This document shows positions 54,636 through 64,000 of a stretch of DNA of 64,000 nucleotides, in pieces (within the stretch, counting starts at the first letter, position 1; each line of letters starts with the position of its first letter). The position numbers and the translations under genes were made by a program. Location of the stretch: positions 240,001 through 304,000 of the forward strand of contig JAAOOA010000379.1 in assembly GCA_012861695.1 (NCBI GenBank). The letters are read 5' to 3'. The stretch is from Trematomus loennbergii. Taxonomy: Eukaryota > Chordata > Actinopteri > Perciformes > Nototheniidae. The notes under the pieces were generated by a model. It saw only the letters and a list, made by a program, of their open reading frames with translations. It had not been told where the DNA came from and made no database searches.

Positions 54636-56053
54636 TACGGTGGCCCGGAAGTGCAAGACACCACAGCATTTCAGAAAACACAACAGCATTTCAGAAAACA
54701 CCGCAGCATTTCAGAAAACGCTACAGCATTTCAGAAAACGCAACAGCATTTCACAAAACGCCGCAGCATTTCACAAAACACAACAGCATTTCACAAAACA
54801 CCACAGCATTTCAGAAAACGCAACAGCATTTCAGAAAACGCAACAGCATTTCACAAAACGCCACAGCATTTCACAAAACGCAACAGCATTTCACAAAACG
54901 CCACAGCATTTCACAAAACGCAACAGCATTTCAGAAAACACAACAGCATTTCACATTGGACGGAAAGGGTATTCCTTTAGGGAGAACACTTCTTGTTTGT
55001 GATTGGACAGAGCCAGCCAGAGAAGCACTGCTGTGATTGGTTGTTTTTGCTGCCAGTCAAGAAATGACACTTCGTGATTGGTCAGCACCCGAGCGCATCA
55101 TGTCCCAACACATCAGCCGTTAGCTATTTGCACACACTCAGAGCTTACAGCTCCTCATATCTGTTCAGAAACTAGACAAAAGTTAAACAAGTACAAACCA
55201 CAGACTGTCTATGTCATGGCGAATACAGTCGCTGCTTTATTTATGTCTGTATGACGCTGTTGTGAGTGTGGACGGAGCAGCTACAGGTTAGTTTAGCCTG
55301 ATGGATCCGCCCCCTCTCCAGCACGTCTTGTTTGAATGACAGGAGTAAACACTGACAGCTGCGGTGAAACTCGAGCGATTAGAGCGATGCGAATATTGGG
55401 TAGTCTACCATAGTATTTACATGGAGATAAGCCCCTTAAAAACCATGAATTAATAAAGCATTAATTAATGTTTTTTTTGCATCGCTCTAATCGCTCGAGT
55501 TTCACCGCAGCTGTCAGTGTTTACTCCTGTCATTCAAACAAGACGTGCTGGAGAGGGGGCGGATCGATCAGGCTAAACTAACCTGTAGCTGCTCCGTCCA
55601 CACTCACAACAACGTCATACAGACATAAATAAAGCAGTGACTGTATTCGCCATGACATATACAGTCTGTGGTTTGTACTTGTTTAACTTTTGTCCAGTTT
55701 CTGAACAGATATGAGGAGCTGTGAGCTCTGAGTGTGTGCTAACAGCTAACGGTTGATGTGTTGGGACATGTTGGCTGTCGGGTGCTGACTGATCACGAAG
55801 CGTCATTTCTTGACTGGCAGCAAAAACAACCAATCACAGCAGTGCTTCTCTGGCTGGCTCTGTCCAATCACAAACAAGAAGTGTTCTCCCTAAAGGAATA
55901 CCCTTTCCGTCCAATGTGAAATGCTGTTGTGTTTTCTGAAATGCTGTGGTTTTTCTGAAATGCTGTTGTGTTTTCTGAAATGGTGTAGCGTTTTCTGAAA
56001 TGCTGTGGTGTTTTCTGAAATGCTGTGGTGTCTTGCACTTCCGGGCCACCGTA
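54636..56053. mobile_element. foldback palindrome, 755- and 575-bp arms
   Basis: TACGGTGGCCCGGAAGTG at the left is inverted at the right end. Arms 54636-55390 and 55479-56053 are highly similar inverted copies around an 88-bp loop. The 180-bp arm difference equals nine 20-bp repeats. It contains CACTCACAAC, GCTCGAGTTTCACCGC and similar. No transposase; target duplication not found. Confidence 0.85.
54660..54955. repeat. 20-bp tandem repeat in the left foldback arm
   Basis: Fifteen copies of CAACAGCATTTCAGAAAACR-type units; six copies in the right arm (about 55917-56035). The unit has no stop in any frame, so three overlapping ORFs appear; they are not genes. Confidence 0.93.
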
Positions 56054-57222
56054 TCAGACAATTGTTTTGTCTTTTGAGGTACAGCCGCAGCAGAGAGTCT
56101 GAGTTTGAAGAAAAACCCTACAATTGTATTCAGTGTTGTTTAATCAATCAATATTACTGGTCTTGAATTTCCTCACTGGATTACAAAATGCTCGAATCTT
56201 ATTGTACAGGGACATTATGCAGATTTCATCAACTGAAGATGAAATATAGATTCAGCGATATGTACCATTTTAAGGAAATAGACTGTTAGCGGTATTGACC
56301 GAAGCTCCGCAGCTGTAGCTAGGCGCTGCTAATGAAAACTCAAGTGCTCAATTTGTTACTTTTGCTTTTTTATTAAGAATTGACCAAGCATATCTTCCTC
56401 TTCGAAATCCCAGTTGTACTTCGCTAACACGCAGTGCCTGCGAGAGTGCGTTTGATTGTTCCCACCCTTACCTCATTTATGGACTAGGTCATGTTAGACA
56501 AGCAATCCAGTGGTTAGTTTTAGGGTAAGGTTTTTTTATTTATTCACTTTAAGAGAAAGGGATTTCAGAAAACAAGTCTCACAAGTTTGCCTCAAGGTAA
56601 CATTAACAAAAGCTAACTGTTGTTAGACTATGTTCCCGCTTCTAAACTTATGAAATGAATGAGAAAAATATGAACAACTCTTCATAGAGCCACATCCACA
56701 CAGCTTTAAAGTTGTAGGAAGCTGAAGCACTGCATTCGTGCCAGCGCCTAGTTGTAGTTTCTAAGGTATTAGAAAGTTGTTTTTTCTGGAAGGGGTTTAG
56801 CATTTGATCAATTCCCTTGGGATGCCATCAAGAACTGTTTTTACAATCAATAGTGTGTTTAAGTTTCCAACCCTGCTTCAAAGGTCCATCATACAAGATG
56901 GGGGATCTATTGGCAGCTGCTGATAATAACATTCATCATTATGGTTTACTAATTGTTGTCTTTTTGTCCTCTAGGTTGCACTGCCACATCTACAGTAGCG
57001 CAGAATGGACAGAGGAAACATGATTGGGCCTCAAGTTTTTTGCAGCCAATATACATTCTCCTACAAACTTGGGATAGGAGGGTGAGTGAACAAGTTATCC
57101 ATTGGTTGGAACCTACCATTGTTAGACGTACTAAATCCTGCACACTGCTCCTTCAAATGGACAATGTGAACATATGTCGCCATTTTGTAATTTCTGTTAT
57201 TTTCAGTTGAGAATGTTTCAAA
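56054..57222. other. no confident gene; possible short exon near 56975-57080
   Basis: Mostly non-coding. TTTTTGTCCTCTAG at about 56975 and GGAGG|GTGAGT at about 57080 bracket a 106-bp segment that could be an exon, but the translation shows no known domain. Confidence 0.3.
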
Positions 57223-57227
57223 GTAAT

Positions 57228-57598
57228 TGTAACAGGACAGGGCAGATAAAGAGAAAAGTGGTAGTGCAGCAATCACGACAGAGGCAGTGTTCAAATCCAA
57301 AAAAGGCTTTATTGCTAACAAACTCAAAAATACCTTTAACTAAACAAAGGCTAACGTAGCCGGGCCGCTAACCGACTTACCAGCTTACAAAAATGTTTCC
57401 TCACGCTGGGAGCCTCCTGCTCCCTCCATGTGCCACACACAACTCAGCAACTCTGTCTGCTTTGTCTCCCTTGAGGGAGTGATTAGCACCAGGTGTGAGG
57501 TCTCCACACCTGGTCCCAATACTGCTAATTGGCAGCGGGTGGAGCCACCTATTGGGAATGTAGGTGCCTCCCACTACTCTGCCTCTCAGTCCCTTACA
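57228..57598 (-). repeat. 3' LTR of the Gmr1-like element
   Basis: 371 bp, TGTAAGGGACTGAG to CCTGTTACA on the minus strand, with AGCAATAAAGCC. A G-rich polypurine tract (GAAGGGGGGGG) precedes it at about 57600-57612. Confidence 0.92.
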
Positions 57599-57604
57599 CA
57601 CCCC

Positions 57605-58072
57605 CCCCTTCAGTTCTGGCCTAGGAGAGGTGACCATGGTCCACAGGGCATCTCTACGGGACAGGGCATCTGCATTCCCATGCTTGGCTCCGGCTCTGTG
57701 GATGATAGAGAAGTTAAACTCCTGTAGTGAGACAAACCACCTTCCTACTTTAGCGTTTGTGTCTTTTTTATTTGCCATCCAGATCAGGGGCATGATCAGT
57801 TACCAGAGTGAAGTGACGTCCCAAGAGGTAATACCGGAGGCGCTCAAGCGCCCATTTTATTGCTAGGCCTTCTTTTCCACAGTAGCATACACTTGTTCCC
57901 TTGTGTTCAGCTTCCGGCTGATGTACATGACGGGGTGTTCCTCACCGTGAACCTCCTGGGATAGTACTGCTCCTATGCCCACCTCTGACGCATCCGTCTG
58001 CACAATCATCCCCGGCTGAAGTCTGGGGTCACCAACACCGGCCGTGCGCAGAGAGCCTCTTAAGTTCCTCAA
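57605..58072 (-). pseudogene. RNase H of the Gmr1-like element
   Basis: VQTDASEVGIGAVLSQEV and MYISRKLNTREQVYATVEKK in one frame. After a shift near 57860 the text continues WFVSLQEFNFSIIHRAGAKH and NADALSRRD. The Asp of TDAS is the first catalytic residue. Degrades the RNA template in hybrids. Confidence 0.82.
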
Positions 58073-58147
58073 AGGCGTGTTCAGCCTCTCCTGTCCACTT
58101 GCCCATTAGCGGCTGTGAGTCTCTGGTCAGGTCTGTAAGGGGAGAGG

Positions 58148-59000
58148 CTACTGTGGAGAAGTTGGGATGAAACGGCAATAATAGGACGTCAGACCCAAGA
58201 ATGTTTTCACCTGTTTCTTTGTTGACGGCCGTGGCCAGTCCTGGATCGCCTGAACCTTCCTTTCTTGTGGTCTAACGTTGCCCCGCCCAATGGTGAAGCC
58301 CAGGTATTCGGCTTCCTCTAGTCCAAGCTTGCATTTTCTTGGATTAGCTGTCAAGCCCGCCCTGCGGAGAGATTCCAGCACTGCTGCAAGCCTTATGAGA
58401 TGGCTATCCCATGAGTCACTGTGGATAACAACGTCATCCAAATAGGCAGCTGCATACTCACGATGTGGCCTCAGAACCTTGTCCATCAGTCTCTGGAACG
58501 TGGCTGGTGCTCCATGAAGCCCGAAGGGAAGCACAGTGTACTGGTACAGCCCTGTGGGGGTGGCGAAGGCCGTCTTCTCTCTTGAGGCAGCTTCAAGTGG
58601 GACCTGCCAATACCCTTTCGTCAAGTCCAGAGTGCTGATATACCTGGCTTCCCCAAGCCGATCAATTAGCTCATCTATCCTGGGCATAGGATACGCATCA
58701 AACTTGGAGATTTCATTCAATTTTCTGAAATCATTACAAAACCTGTTGGTTTTGTCTGGCTTAGGACCAGAACGACAGGCTGGTCCACTCACTGTGAGAT
58801 TCTTCAATCACCCCATAGCCAGCATTTTCTGCACTTCTTGCTCAATGGCCGCCCGTCTTGCCTCCGGCACCCGGTAGGGTCGCATCTTTACCTTTTGGCC
58901 AGGCTCTGTGTGGATTTGATGTTCCACCATCGTTGTGCGTCCAGGTCGTAGTGAGAACACATCCAAACTCTGCCGAACCAGTTCCTTGGTTTGCTGTAAC
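58148..59000 (-). pseudogene. reverse transcriptase of the Gmr1-like element
   Basis: N-terminal part VKMRPYRVPEARRAAIEQEV in one frame (58808-58900). After a shift at about 58805 it reads NRFCNDFRKLNEISKFDAYP, LDLTKGYWQVPL, VLPFGLHGAPATFQRLMD, catalytic AAYLDDVVIHS and KTFLGLTSYYCRFIP. All RT blocks are present, so only the frame is broken. It lies downstream of integrase. Confidence 0.88.
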
Positions 59001-60356
59001 TGAGCTTTGGATAGCCCTGGACCGTATTCAACTTCGGCCACCTCATGGTCTGGAGAAGGGGATACAAACAGGGAACAAGAACACAGCAGTGCCTCTCGGG
59101 CATACCATTTCTTTAACAGGTTAACATGGTATATTTGGGATGGTTTGCGACGGCCAGGTTGGCGTACCTTGTAGTTGACTGGTCCCACCTTCTCTGTCAC
59201 TTCATAGGGACCTTGCCACGATGCCAGGAATCTGTGTTCTGTGGGGGACCAGGAGAAGCACTTTATCCCCGGGCAGGAACTCACGTGGTTGGGCACCTCT
59301 GTTATACACTTTCCTCTGGGCTTCTTGGGCTTGAGCCATGTGCTCTCTGACCATGGGCCAAACATCTTTCATATGCGTCTGCATCGTCTCTACATGCTCA
59401 ATCAGGCCGATGGGGGCTTGGTTGCTCCTCCCAGGCTTCCTTCGCGATGTCGAGAAGTCCTCTGGGCTGTCGGCCATACAGCAGCTCGAAGGGGGAGAAA
59501 CCGGTTGAAGCCTGTGGAACTTCCCTGATTGAAAACAGGACATAGGGCAGAAGCTGGTCCCAGTTACGACCATCCTTGTCAACAACCTTCTTTAACATGG
59601 ACTTCAACGTCTTGTTAAAGCGTTCTACCAATCCGTCTGTCTGCGGATGGTAGACAGATGTACGAAGCTGCTTTACCTTGAAGAGCCTGCAGAGATCCTT
59701 CATTATCTTGGACATGAAGGGAGTGCCTTGGTCTGTTAGCATCTCTTTAGGAATCCCAACTCGACTGAACAGGTGAAGCAGCTCCGTGCAATCACTCTCG
59801 TTGTCATGTTCCTCAAGGGAATGGCCTCCGGGTACCTGGTTGCATAGTCAAGGATCACAAGAATATACTGATGTCCCCTGGCAGACTTCACCAGCGGCCC
59901 CACTAAGTCCATGGCAATGCGAGAAAACGGTACATCGATTATCGGTAGAGGTATTAGGGGACTTTTAAAGTGTGGCTTGGGACTCATCTTTTGACATTCA
60001 ACACAGGTGCGACAATAATCCTCTATAGCCCTTACCACCCCTGGCCAGTGGAACCGGCTCCCAATCCGCTGCCTTGTCTTCTCAACCCCTAGGTGGGCCC
60101 CTAGGACATGGCTGTGAGCCAGATGCAACACTGTGGACACATATTGTTTTGGGACAACCAACAAGTCTCTTCGCTGACCTTCGACCTCTTTGGCATAGTA
60201 TAACAGATTATTTTTTATTAGGAAATGAGGACATGTAAGCTCACCCACTCCTGGAACTGGTTTTCCCTCTATTTCCGTAACATTGCTGCGTGCATGCAAC
60301 AGATTGGGGTCTTCCATCTGGGCGGTCCCGAACTGGCCCTTCAAACTTGGAAGCAA
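59001..60356 (-). pseudogene. integrase of the Gmr1-like element
   Basis: HHCC finger (HLAHSHVLGAHLGVEKTRQR, then CRTCVECQK), DDE core with first Asp in AMDLVGPLVK, second in LTDQGTPFMSK and Glu in TDGLVERFNKTLK, then RNWDQLLPYVLFSIREVPQA. A C-terminal GPYEVTEKVGPVNYKV barrel follows. Frame changes near 59790, 59590 and 59365. Positioned between protease and RT. Confidence 0.88.
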
Positions 60357-60416
60357 TGAGACTTCCCCCTCCTCATGACCTGGCTTAGGTCTCCAGGGAA
60401 AGCAACAAAAGGGTTA

Positions 60417-61796
60417 TCATTTGCCTCGTCTGCACTGGAAGATTGGTTGCCTCTCTGCTCCTCCGGCACAGCACACACAACGTTGGGGAACTGCTGAGGA
60501 GAAGTACCCTGGGTGGCAGTTTGTCCTCTCTCGTTTTCCTTTGGCACGCTTGTGCTTTTTGGGACTCACCTCCTTCTGGTGCCGCAGGCGCTTGTATAGT
60601 GGGCAGTCTCGCCCCACCAAGACTGGGACTGGTAGGGAAGGAACCACCCCCACTTTCATCTCACAGCTGCCTTTAACTGTGGTAAGGTGGATGAGGCAAG
60701 TGGGGTATAATTTAGTGTCCCCATGGACACAGGAGACGGGCACAGTCTCTTCAGATGGCAAATGGTCGAGGAGGTGGGGTTGAATGAGGGTTACCACACT
60801 TCCTGAGTCCACTAGCGCCTCTGCATCTTTTCCATTTACTTTGACTGGTATCATTTGAGCCAGGGAGCTTTCCTGTACCCAGCAAGAGTCAAGAAGGTGG
60901 CAGGGCCTTGCACCAGATGAGTTGGCGGTCGGCATTAGCTCATCCTTCCCTGGGCAGTCCCGGGCAATATGGCCTGTCTCCCCACACTGGTAGCAACGCG
61001 GTTGGCCCTCTGGCAGGTAGGACTGTCGTCGCCTTACCTCTTCTGGTTCCCATCGCGGTTCTCGTGCCCGTCTAGTCCGTGATGCTTCCCCACTGACTTT
61101 CCGGCCCCACTCGGTGTCTGGTCGTGTGGACTTAAGCAGGTCCGCTGTGACCACGTGGCTCTCCACTACGTTAACCAACTCATCCAGACCGGCTGGATTC
61201 TGCTGGCTTGTCATTTTCTTGATCTCATAGGGCAGAGACCGAATATATTTGTCCATCATTATCCTCTCTAAAACACTTAACTTTTCGGGGTTGCATGTCA
61301 GCCAGGCTCTGGTTACCCGGCCTAGGTCATACATCTGGGCCCTGGCTGACAACTCTGGCTTGTATTTCCATTCATGGAACCGCTGGGCTCTTGCTGCTAA
61401 GCTGTAGCCATACCTCGCCAGGATTTCCTTCTTCAAGACGACGTAATCCTTTGCTTGGTCCGGAGGGAGGTCGAAGTAAGCTTGCTGTGCCGGGCCCAGG
61501 AGGAACGGTCCAACCAGATCAGCCCAGGAGTCCCTTTGCCAGCCCTCTCTTTCAGCTGTGCGCTCAAAGGCCGTTAAGTAGGCCTCTATCTCATCACTCT
61601 CTGTCATTTTGGGGATGAATCGACCTGGGTTAGGCTGCATGGTTGCTTCCCTCTGGACAGGAGAGGCTGCTGTAAGGCATTTTTGGACCTCCATGTGGAG
61701 AAGTGCATTCTGTTTCTGCTGCTCCTGTATCATCTGCCGTTGCAGAGTCTGCTGCTCAGTAGAAATACGCACCAACTCCTTTAGTACATCCTCCAT
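60417..61796 (-). CDS. Gag-protease of the Gmr1-like element with SCAN-like domain
   Basis: ATG at 61796 (AAGATGG). N-terminal coiled coil (MEDVLKELVRISTEQQTLQR), then a capsid-like stretch (AYLTAFERTAEREGW, WADLVGPFLLG). The SCAN-like helical region follows (RFHEWKYKPELSARAQMYDL, RIMMDKYIRSLPYEI, LDELVNVVESHV). A CCHC knuckle CYQCGETGHIARDC and an aspartic protease DSGSVVTL come next. The SCAN domain of vertebrate zinc-finger proteins is held to derive from Gmr1-like Gag; similarity here is by eye. The frame runs open to 60417, but the next protein segment (NPFVAFPGDLSQVM) is in another frame from about 60535. Confidence 0.85.
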   Translation of the reverse strand: MEDVLKELVRISTEQQTLQRQMIQEQQKQNALLHMEVQKCLTAASPVQREATMQPNPGRFIPKMTESDEIEAYLTAFERTAEREGWQRDSWADLVGPFLLGPAQQAYFDLPPDQAKDYVVLKKEILARYGYSLAARAQRFHEWKYKPELSARAQMYDLGRVTRAWLTCNPEKLSVLERIMMDKYIRSLPYEIKKMTSQQNPAGLDELVNVVESHVVTADLLKSTRPDTEWGRKVSGEASRTRRAREPRWEPEEVRRRQSYLPEGQPRCYQCGETGHIARDCPGKDELMPTANSSGARPCHLLDSCWVQESSLAQMIPVKVNGKDAEALVDSGSVVTLIQPHLLDHLPSEETVPVSCVHGDTKLYPTCLIHLTTVKGSCEMKVGVVPSLPVPVLVGRDCPLYKRLRHQKEVSPKKHKRAKGKRERTNCHPGYFSSAVPQRCVCCAGGAERQPIFQCRRGK

Positions 61797-61851
61797 CTTG
61801 AAAACGTAAAAAAAAAATTGTTCTGACTGCAACACCACCAATAGAGTCTTT

Positions 61852-61870
61852 ATGCCCGCATTCTCCACCA
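61852..61870 (-). other. primer-binding site of the Gmr1-like element
   Basis: Minus strand reads TGGTGGAGAATGCGGGC starting one base after the LTR, so it begins with the TGG expected for a tRNA 3' CCA. The tRNA species is not identified. Confidence 0.6.
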
Positions 61871-61871
61871 G

Positions 61872-62242
61872 TGTAACAGGACAGGGCAGATAAAGAGAAA
61901 AGTGGTAGTGCAGCAATCACGACAGAGGCAGTGTTCAAATCCAAAAAAGGCTTTATTGCTAACAAACTCAAAAATACCTTTAACTAAACAAAGGCTAACG
62001 TAGCCGGGCCGCTAACCGACTTACCAGCTTACAAAAATGTTTCCTCACGCTGGGAGCCTCCTGCTCCCTCCATGTGCCACACACAACTCAGCAACTCTGT
62101 CTGCTTTGTCTCCCTTGAGGGAGTGATTAGCACCAGGTGTGAGGTCTCCACACCTGGTCCCAATACTGCTAATTGGCAGCGGGTGGAGCCACCTATTGGG
62201 AATGTAGGTGCCTCCCACTACTCTGCCTCTCAGTCCCTTACA
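61872..62242 (-). repeat. 5' LTR of the Gmr1-like element
   Basis: Base-for-base identical by eye to 57228-57598, 371 bp. Confidence 0.92.
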
Positions 62243-62247
62243 GTAAT

Positions 62248-62944
62248 CTTAAAAAATTAAACTTACTTTTTGTTTATACTGTTTATAAGTAGATGTTTAA
62301 ATATTAAATGCTGTATTCATTAATGGTTGTATAATTCTACAAATATTTTTATATTTTAAGTTTTAACATTTTATTGTAATTGTTCCCTACAGAACATTTT
62401 GTGCTGAACGTCTTTGATTGGAAAATGTTAGAAAAAAGCTGTAAAATAACAGTATTCTACCTGTAGAACTTTAGGTTCTGCATTTACTTTTGTGTTTGAT
62501 CATAAAAATCTAATAAAAAAAATGTAAAAAAACAGTTTTTCTCATCAGAACTTTATTTAAGGTATTTGAATGTAACATTTTAAGACAATGGATTTTGAAA
62601 AGAGAGGAAACATCTGTAACACTACAATGTTTTCCTGTAAAATCTTTAATAAGGACAATTCCTGTTTATTAATTGCTTTAGCACTTTATTTCAGTGAAAG
62701 TATTTTACTTTAATTTAAGGGTTTTTGTTTGGCAGTTTTCTTTTTTACAGTGTAGCCTATTTGATTTGACCCAACTGGACTCACGGGTGAGATGCTTTTT
62801 GTGCATTTTTGCTTGCTGTATGTGGATGACGTGATTAGTCATGTCATCCAATAGTATTTGACAGGAAACCATTGTATGAGCTTCCTCCAGGAAGGACCGG
62901 AGCTGGGGACTACAGTTATGCACGTCTATCATTGTAATTGATAG
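62248..62944. other. AT-rich DNA, no gene seen
   Basis: Continuation of the sequence interrupted by the Gmr1-like element. A TTTTTTACAGTG motif at about 62745 resembles the end of the 7.87-kb block. Confidence 0.4.
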
Positions 62945-63140
62945 TAAATTGCTGGCTACTCATCTGCATTACTTTCACAGTACACATTGTACATTCACAG
63001 TAAATTACTGGCAACTCTTTTGCATTACTTTCACAGTACACATTGTACATTCACAGTAAATTACTGGCAACTCTTTTGCATTACTTTCACAGTACACATT
63101 GTACATTCACAGTAAATTACTGGCAACTCCTGCATTGCTT
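62945..63140. repeat. 56-bp tandem repeat
   Basis: Three full copies and a partial one of TAAATTACTGGCAACTCTTT followed by CACAGTACACATTGTACATTC, starting 62945, 63001, 63057 and 63113. Confidence 0.92.
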
Positions 63141-63240
63141 TCACATAGAAATGTAAAAGTCCAGGCCCTTGTTGTAATGCATGTACAACAAAATGATGTA
63201 ATTCCCAGTAACATACTGTAATTTCACAGTAATTCTTAGT

Positions 63241-63486
63241 CATTGAAGCTGTGAAGTTACAGTATACAGTTTTACCTTTACAATAATGCATTGTAATATC
63301 ATGGGTGTGAAATTACAATACATTGCTGTGAAGACATTCACAGCAATGTATTGTAATATCATGGGTGTGAAATTACAATACATTGCTGTAAGACATTCAC
63401 AGTAAATTGCTGTGAATCTTACTGTGAAGTCATGCAAAATTTGGCCAAGTATTTATTATGAATTCACGGTGAATATTTTTACAGTG
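63241..63486. repeat. hairpin-rich tandem repeat ending TTTTTACAGTG
   Basis: ATTGTAATATCATGGGTGTG occurs twice, about 60 bp apart. CATTGCTGTGAA is inverted as TTCACAGCAATG four bases away. The block stops at TTTTTACAGTG just before the segment at 63489. Confidence 0.8.
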
Positions 63487-63488
63487 AT

Positions 63489-64000
63489 AGTTGAGTTTAC
63501 ATCCAGTGTCTCGTTTACCAACACACTCTCACTCCCTAAGCGTCCAGGAGCGACGCTTGGTCAGGGTCCCGTGGTGTCCAGTTGTGACGCGCCGAGGCTC
63601 CTTCAGCTTCATAAACGGACGCAAAGAGCTTTCAACTGATTGCAATGTATTCCCATCGGCGGCGGTATTTGACGCTAGGGAAGCACGGCATTCGTTGTGT
63701 CGGAGGCTGTTAAAGGCAATGTGAGCGTCCATTCCCATTGGATAACGGAGAATTGTACACCCGGAAGTAAGTATTCCCCTTACTGTCGATTGATTTGACA
63801 GTGATATATCCACTACTCATCAACTCAAAAACACCAGTTATCCTAATAAATAAAAATTATAAATGCAATAACGTGCTTTAACCAGTAGGTGTCCCTTTCT
63901 ATCAGCTGTGCACCGTTATGGCGTAAATACAGCCTATCTACCAATTGGATCAAATATAAAAGTCAGCCGAATTATTGTTGATACTGCAAGGAGACGTATT
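63489..64000. repeat. second copy of the 44976-46000 segment, without the minisatellite
   Basis: TTGAGTTTACATCCAGTGTC to GGTCAGGGTCCC, then directly GTGTCCAGTTGTGACGCG; the left copy has about 410 bp (with the 38-bp minisatellite) in between. Runs off the right edge. Confidence 0.85.

Larger units (their letters stand above)
57228..62242 (-). mobile_element. Gmr1-like Ty3/gypsy retrotransposon, 5015 bp
   Basis: Two identical 371-bp LTRs, 5-bp GTAAT duplications (57223-57227, 62243-62247). In minus-strand order: LTR, PBS, gag with SCAN-like region and CCHC, protease, integrase, RT, RNase H, polypurine tract, LTR. Integrase before RT is the Gmr1 arrangement, otherwise typical of Ty1/copia, while the RT and integrase sequences are Ty3/gypsy-like. 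Several frame breaks in pol. Confidence 0.9.

Noticed and set aside
54660..54955. CRISPR-like repeat array
   Set aside because: Head-to-tail repeats without unique spacers in a vertebrate genome; a minisatellite.
54552..55036. Three overlapping ORFs of 120-149 codons with AFQKTQQHF-like repeats
   Set aside because: A 20-bp unit without stops opens all three frames; it lies in the foldback arm and has no gene context.
63491..63724. 77-codon ORF in the duplicated 63.5-kb segment
   Set aside because: The paralogue at 45.5 kb does not keep the frame.

Overview
This window reads as nuclear DNA of a teleost fish. It has small spliced exons with GT-AG junctions, long (TG)n tracts, teleost-type LINE tails, several hAT-type elements with 8-bp target duplications, a Tf1/sushi-type chromovirus and a Gmr1-like retrotransposon. 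It is mostly repeats and fragments of a few host genes. There is no bacterial or CRISPR content.

Left flank (1-6.5 kb). The first coding exon of a caspase-2-like gene (CARD domain) lies on the minus strand at 928-1077, with a likely untranslated first exon near 2.4-2.5 kb. On the plus strand an intronless coiled-coil gene (4396-6470) has a palindromic RFX X-box about 255 bp upstream of its ATG, which points to a ciliary or axonemal protein. The gene has one frame break and an in-frame 168-bp tandem duplication near its C-terminus.

Middle (6.3-44.9 kb). A unit holding the 3' end of the coiled-coil gene plus a whole minus-strand C-type lectin gene (signal peptide, two CTLDs, short tail) is present three times in tandem: A 6291-15149, B 15150-35302, C 35303 to about 44880. 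Removing the elements specific to each copy brings A and B to nearly equal size (about 7.13 and 7.16 kb), so the ancestral unit was about 7.1 kb. All share a 428-bp hAT MITE. B and C share an 830-bp hAT absent from A. A alone has a 1.72-kb hAT with a nested element. C alone has a 1.71-kb hAT with a Charlie-like transposase piece. B alone has a 7.87-kb block with CACTGTAAA...TTTACAGTG ends that replaces 992 bp of the unit and carries spliced coding exons of an unassigned protein. B also has a 5.27-kb chromovirus inside its first CTLD exon. Every lectin copy carries frame lesions, mostly single-base indels.

Right part (45-64 kb). This holds a 38-bp minisatellite, a LINE 3' end and a 5.75-kb two-gene DNA transposon (SWIM/YqaJ nuclease gene on plus; THAP and DDE transposase on minus, internally deleted) like ISL2EU elements. 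It is followed by tandem repeats, a 1.4-kb foldback palindrome and a 5.0-kb Gmr1-like retrotransposon on minus, with identical LTRs, a SCAN-like Gag and integrase before reverse transcriptase. The window ends in further tandem repeats and a second copy of the 45-46 kb segment.

The host genes do not form a pathway. The locus is a lectin cluster grown by segmental duplication and then diversified by transposon insertion. The least explained object is the 7.87-kb element in copy B.
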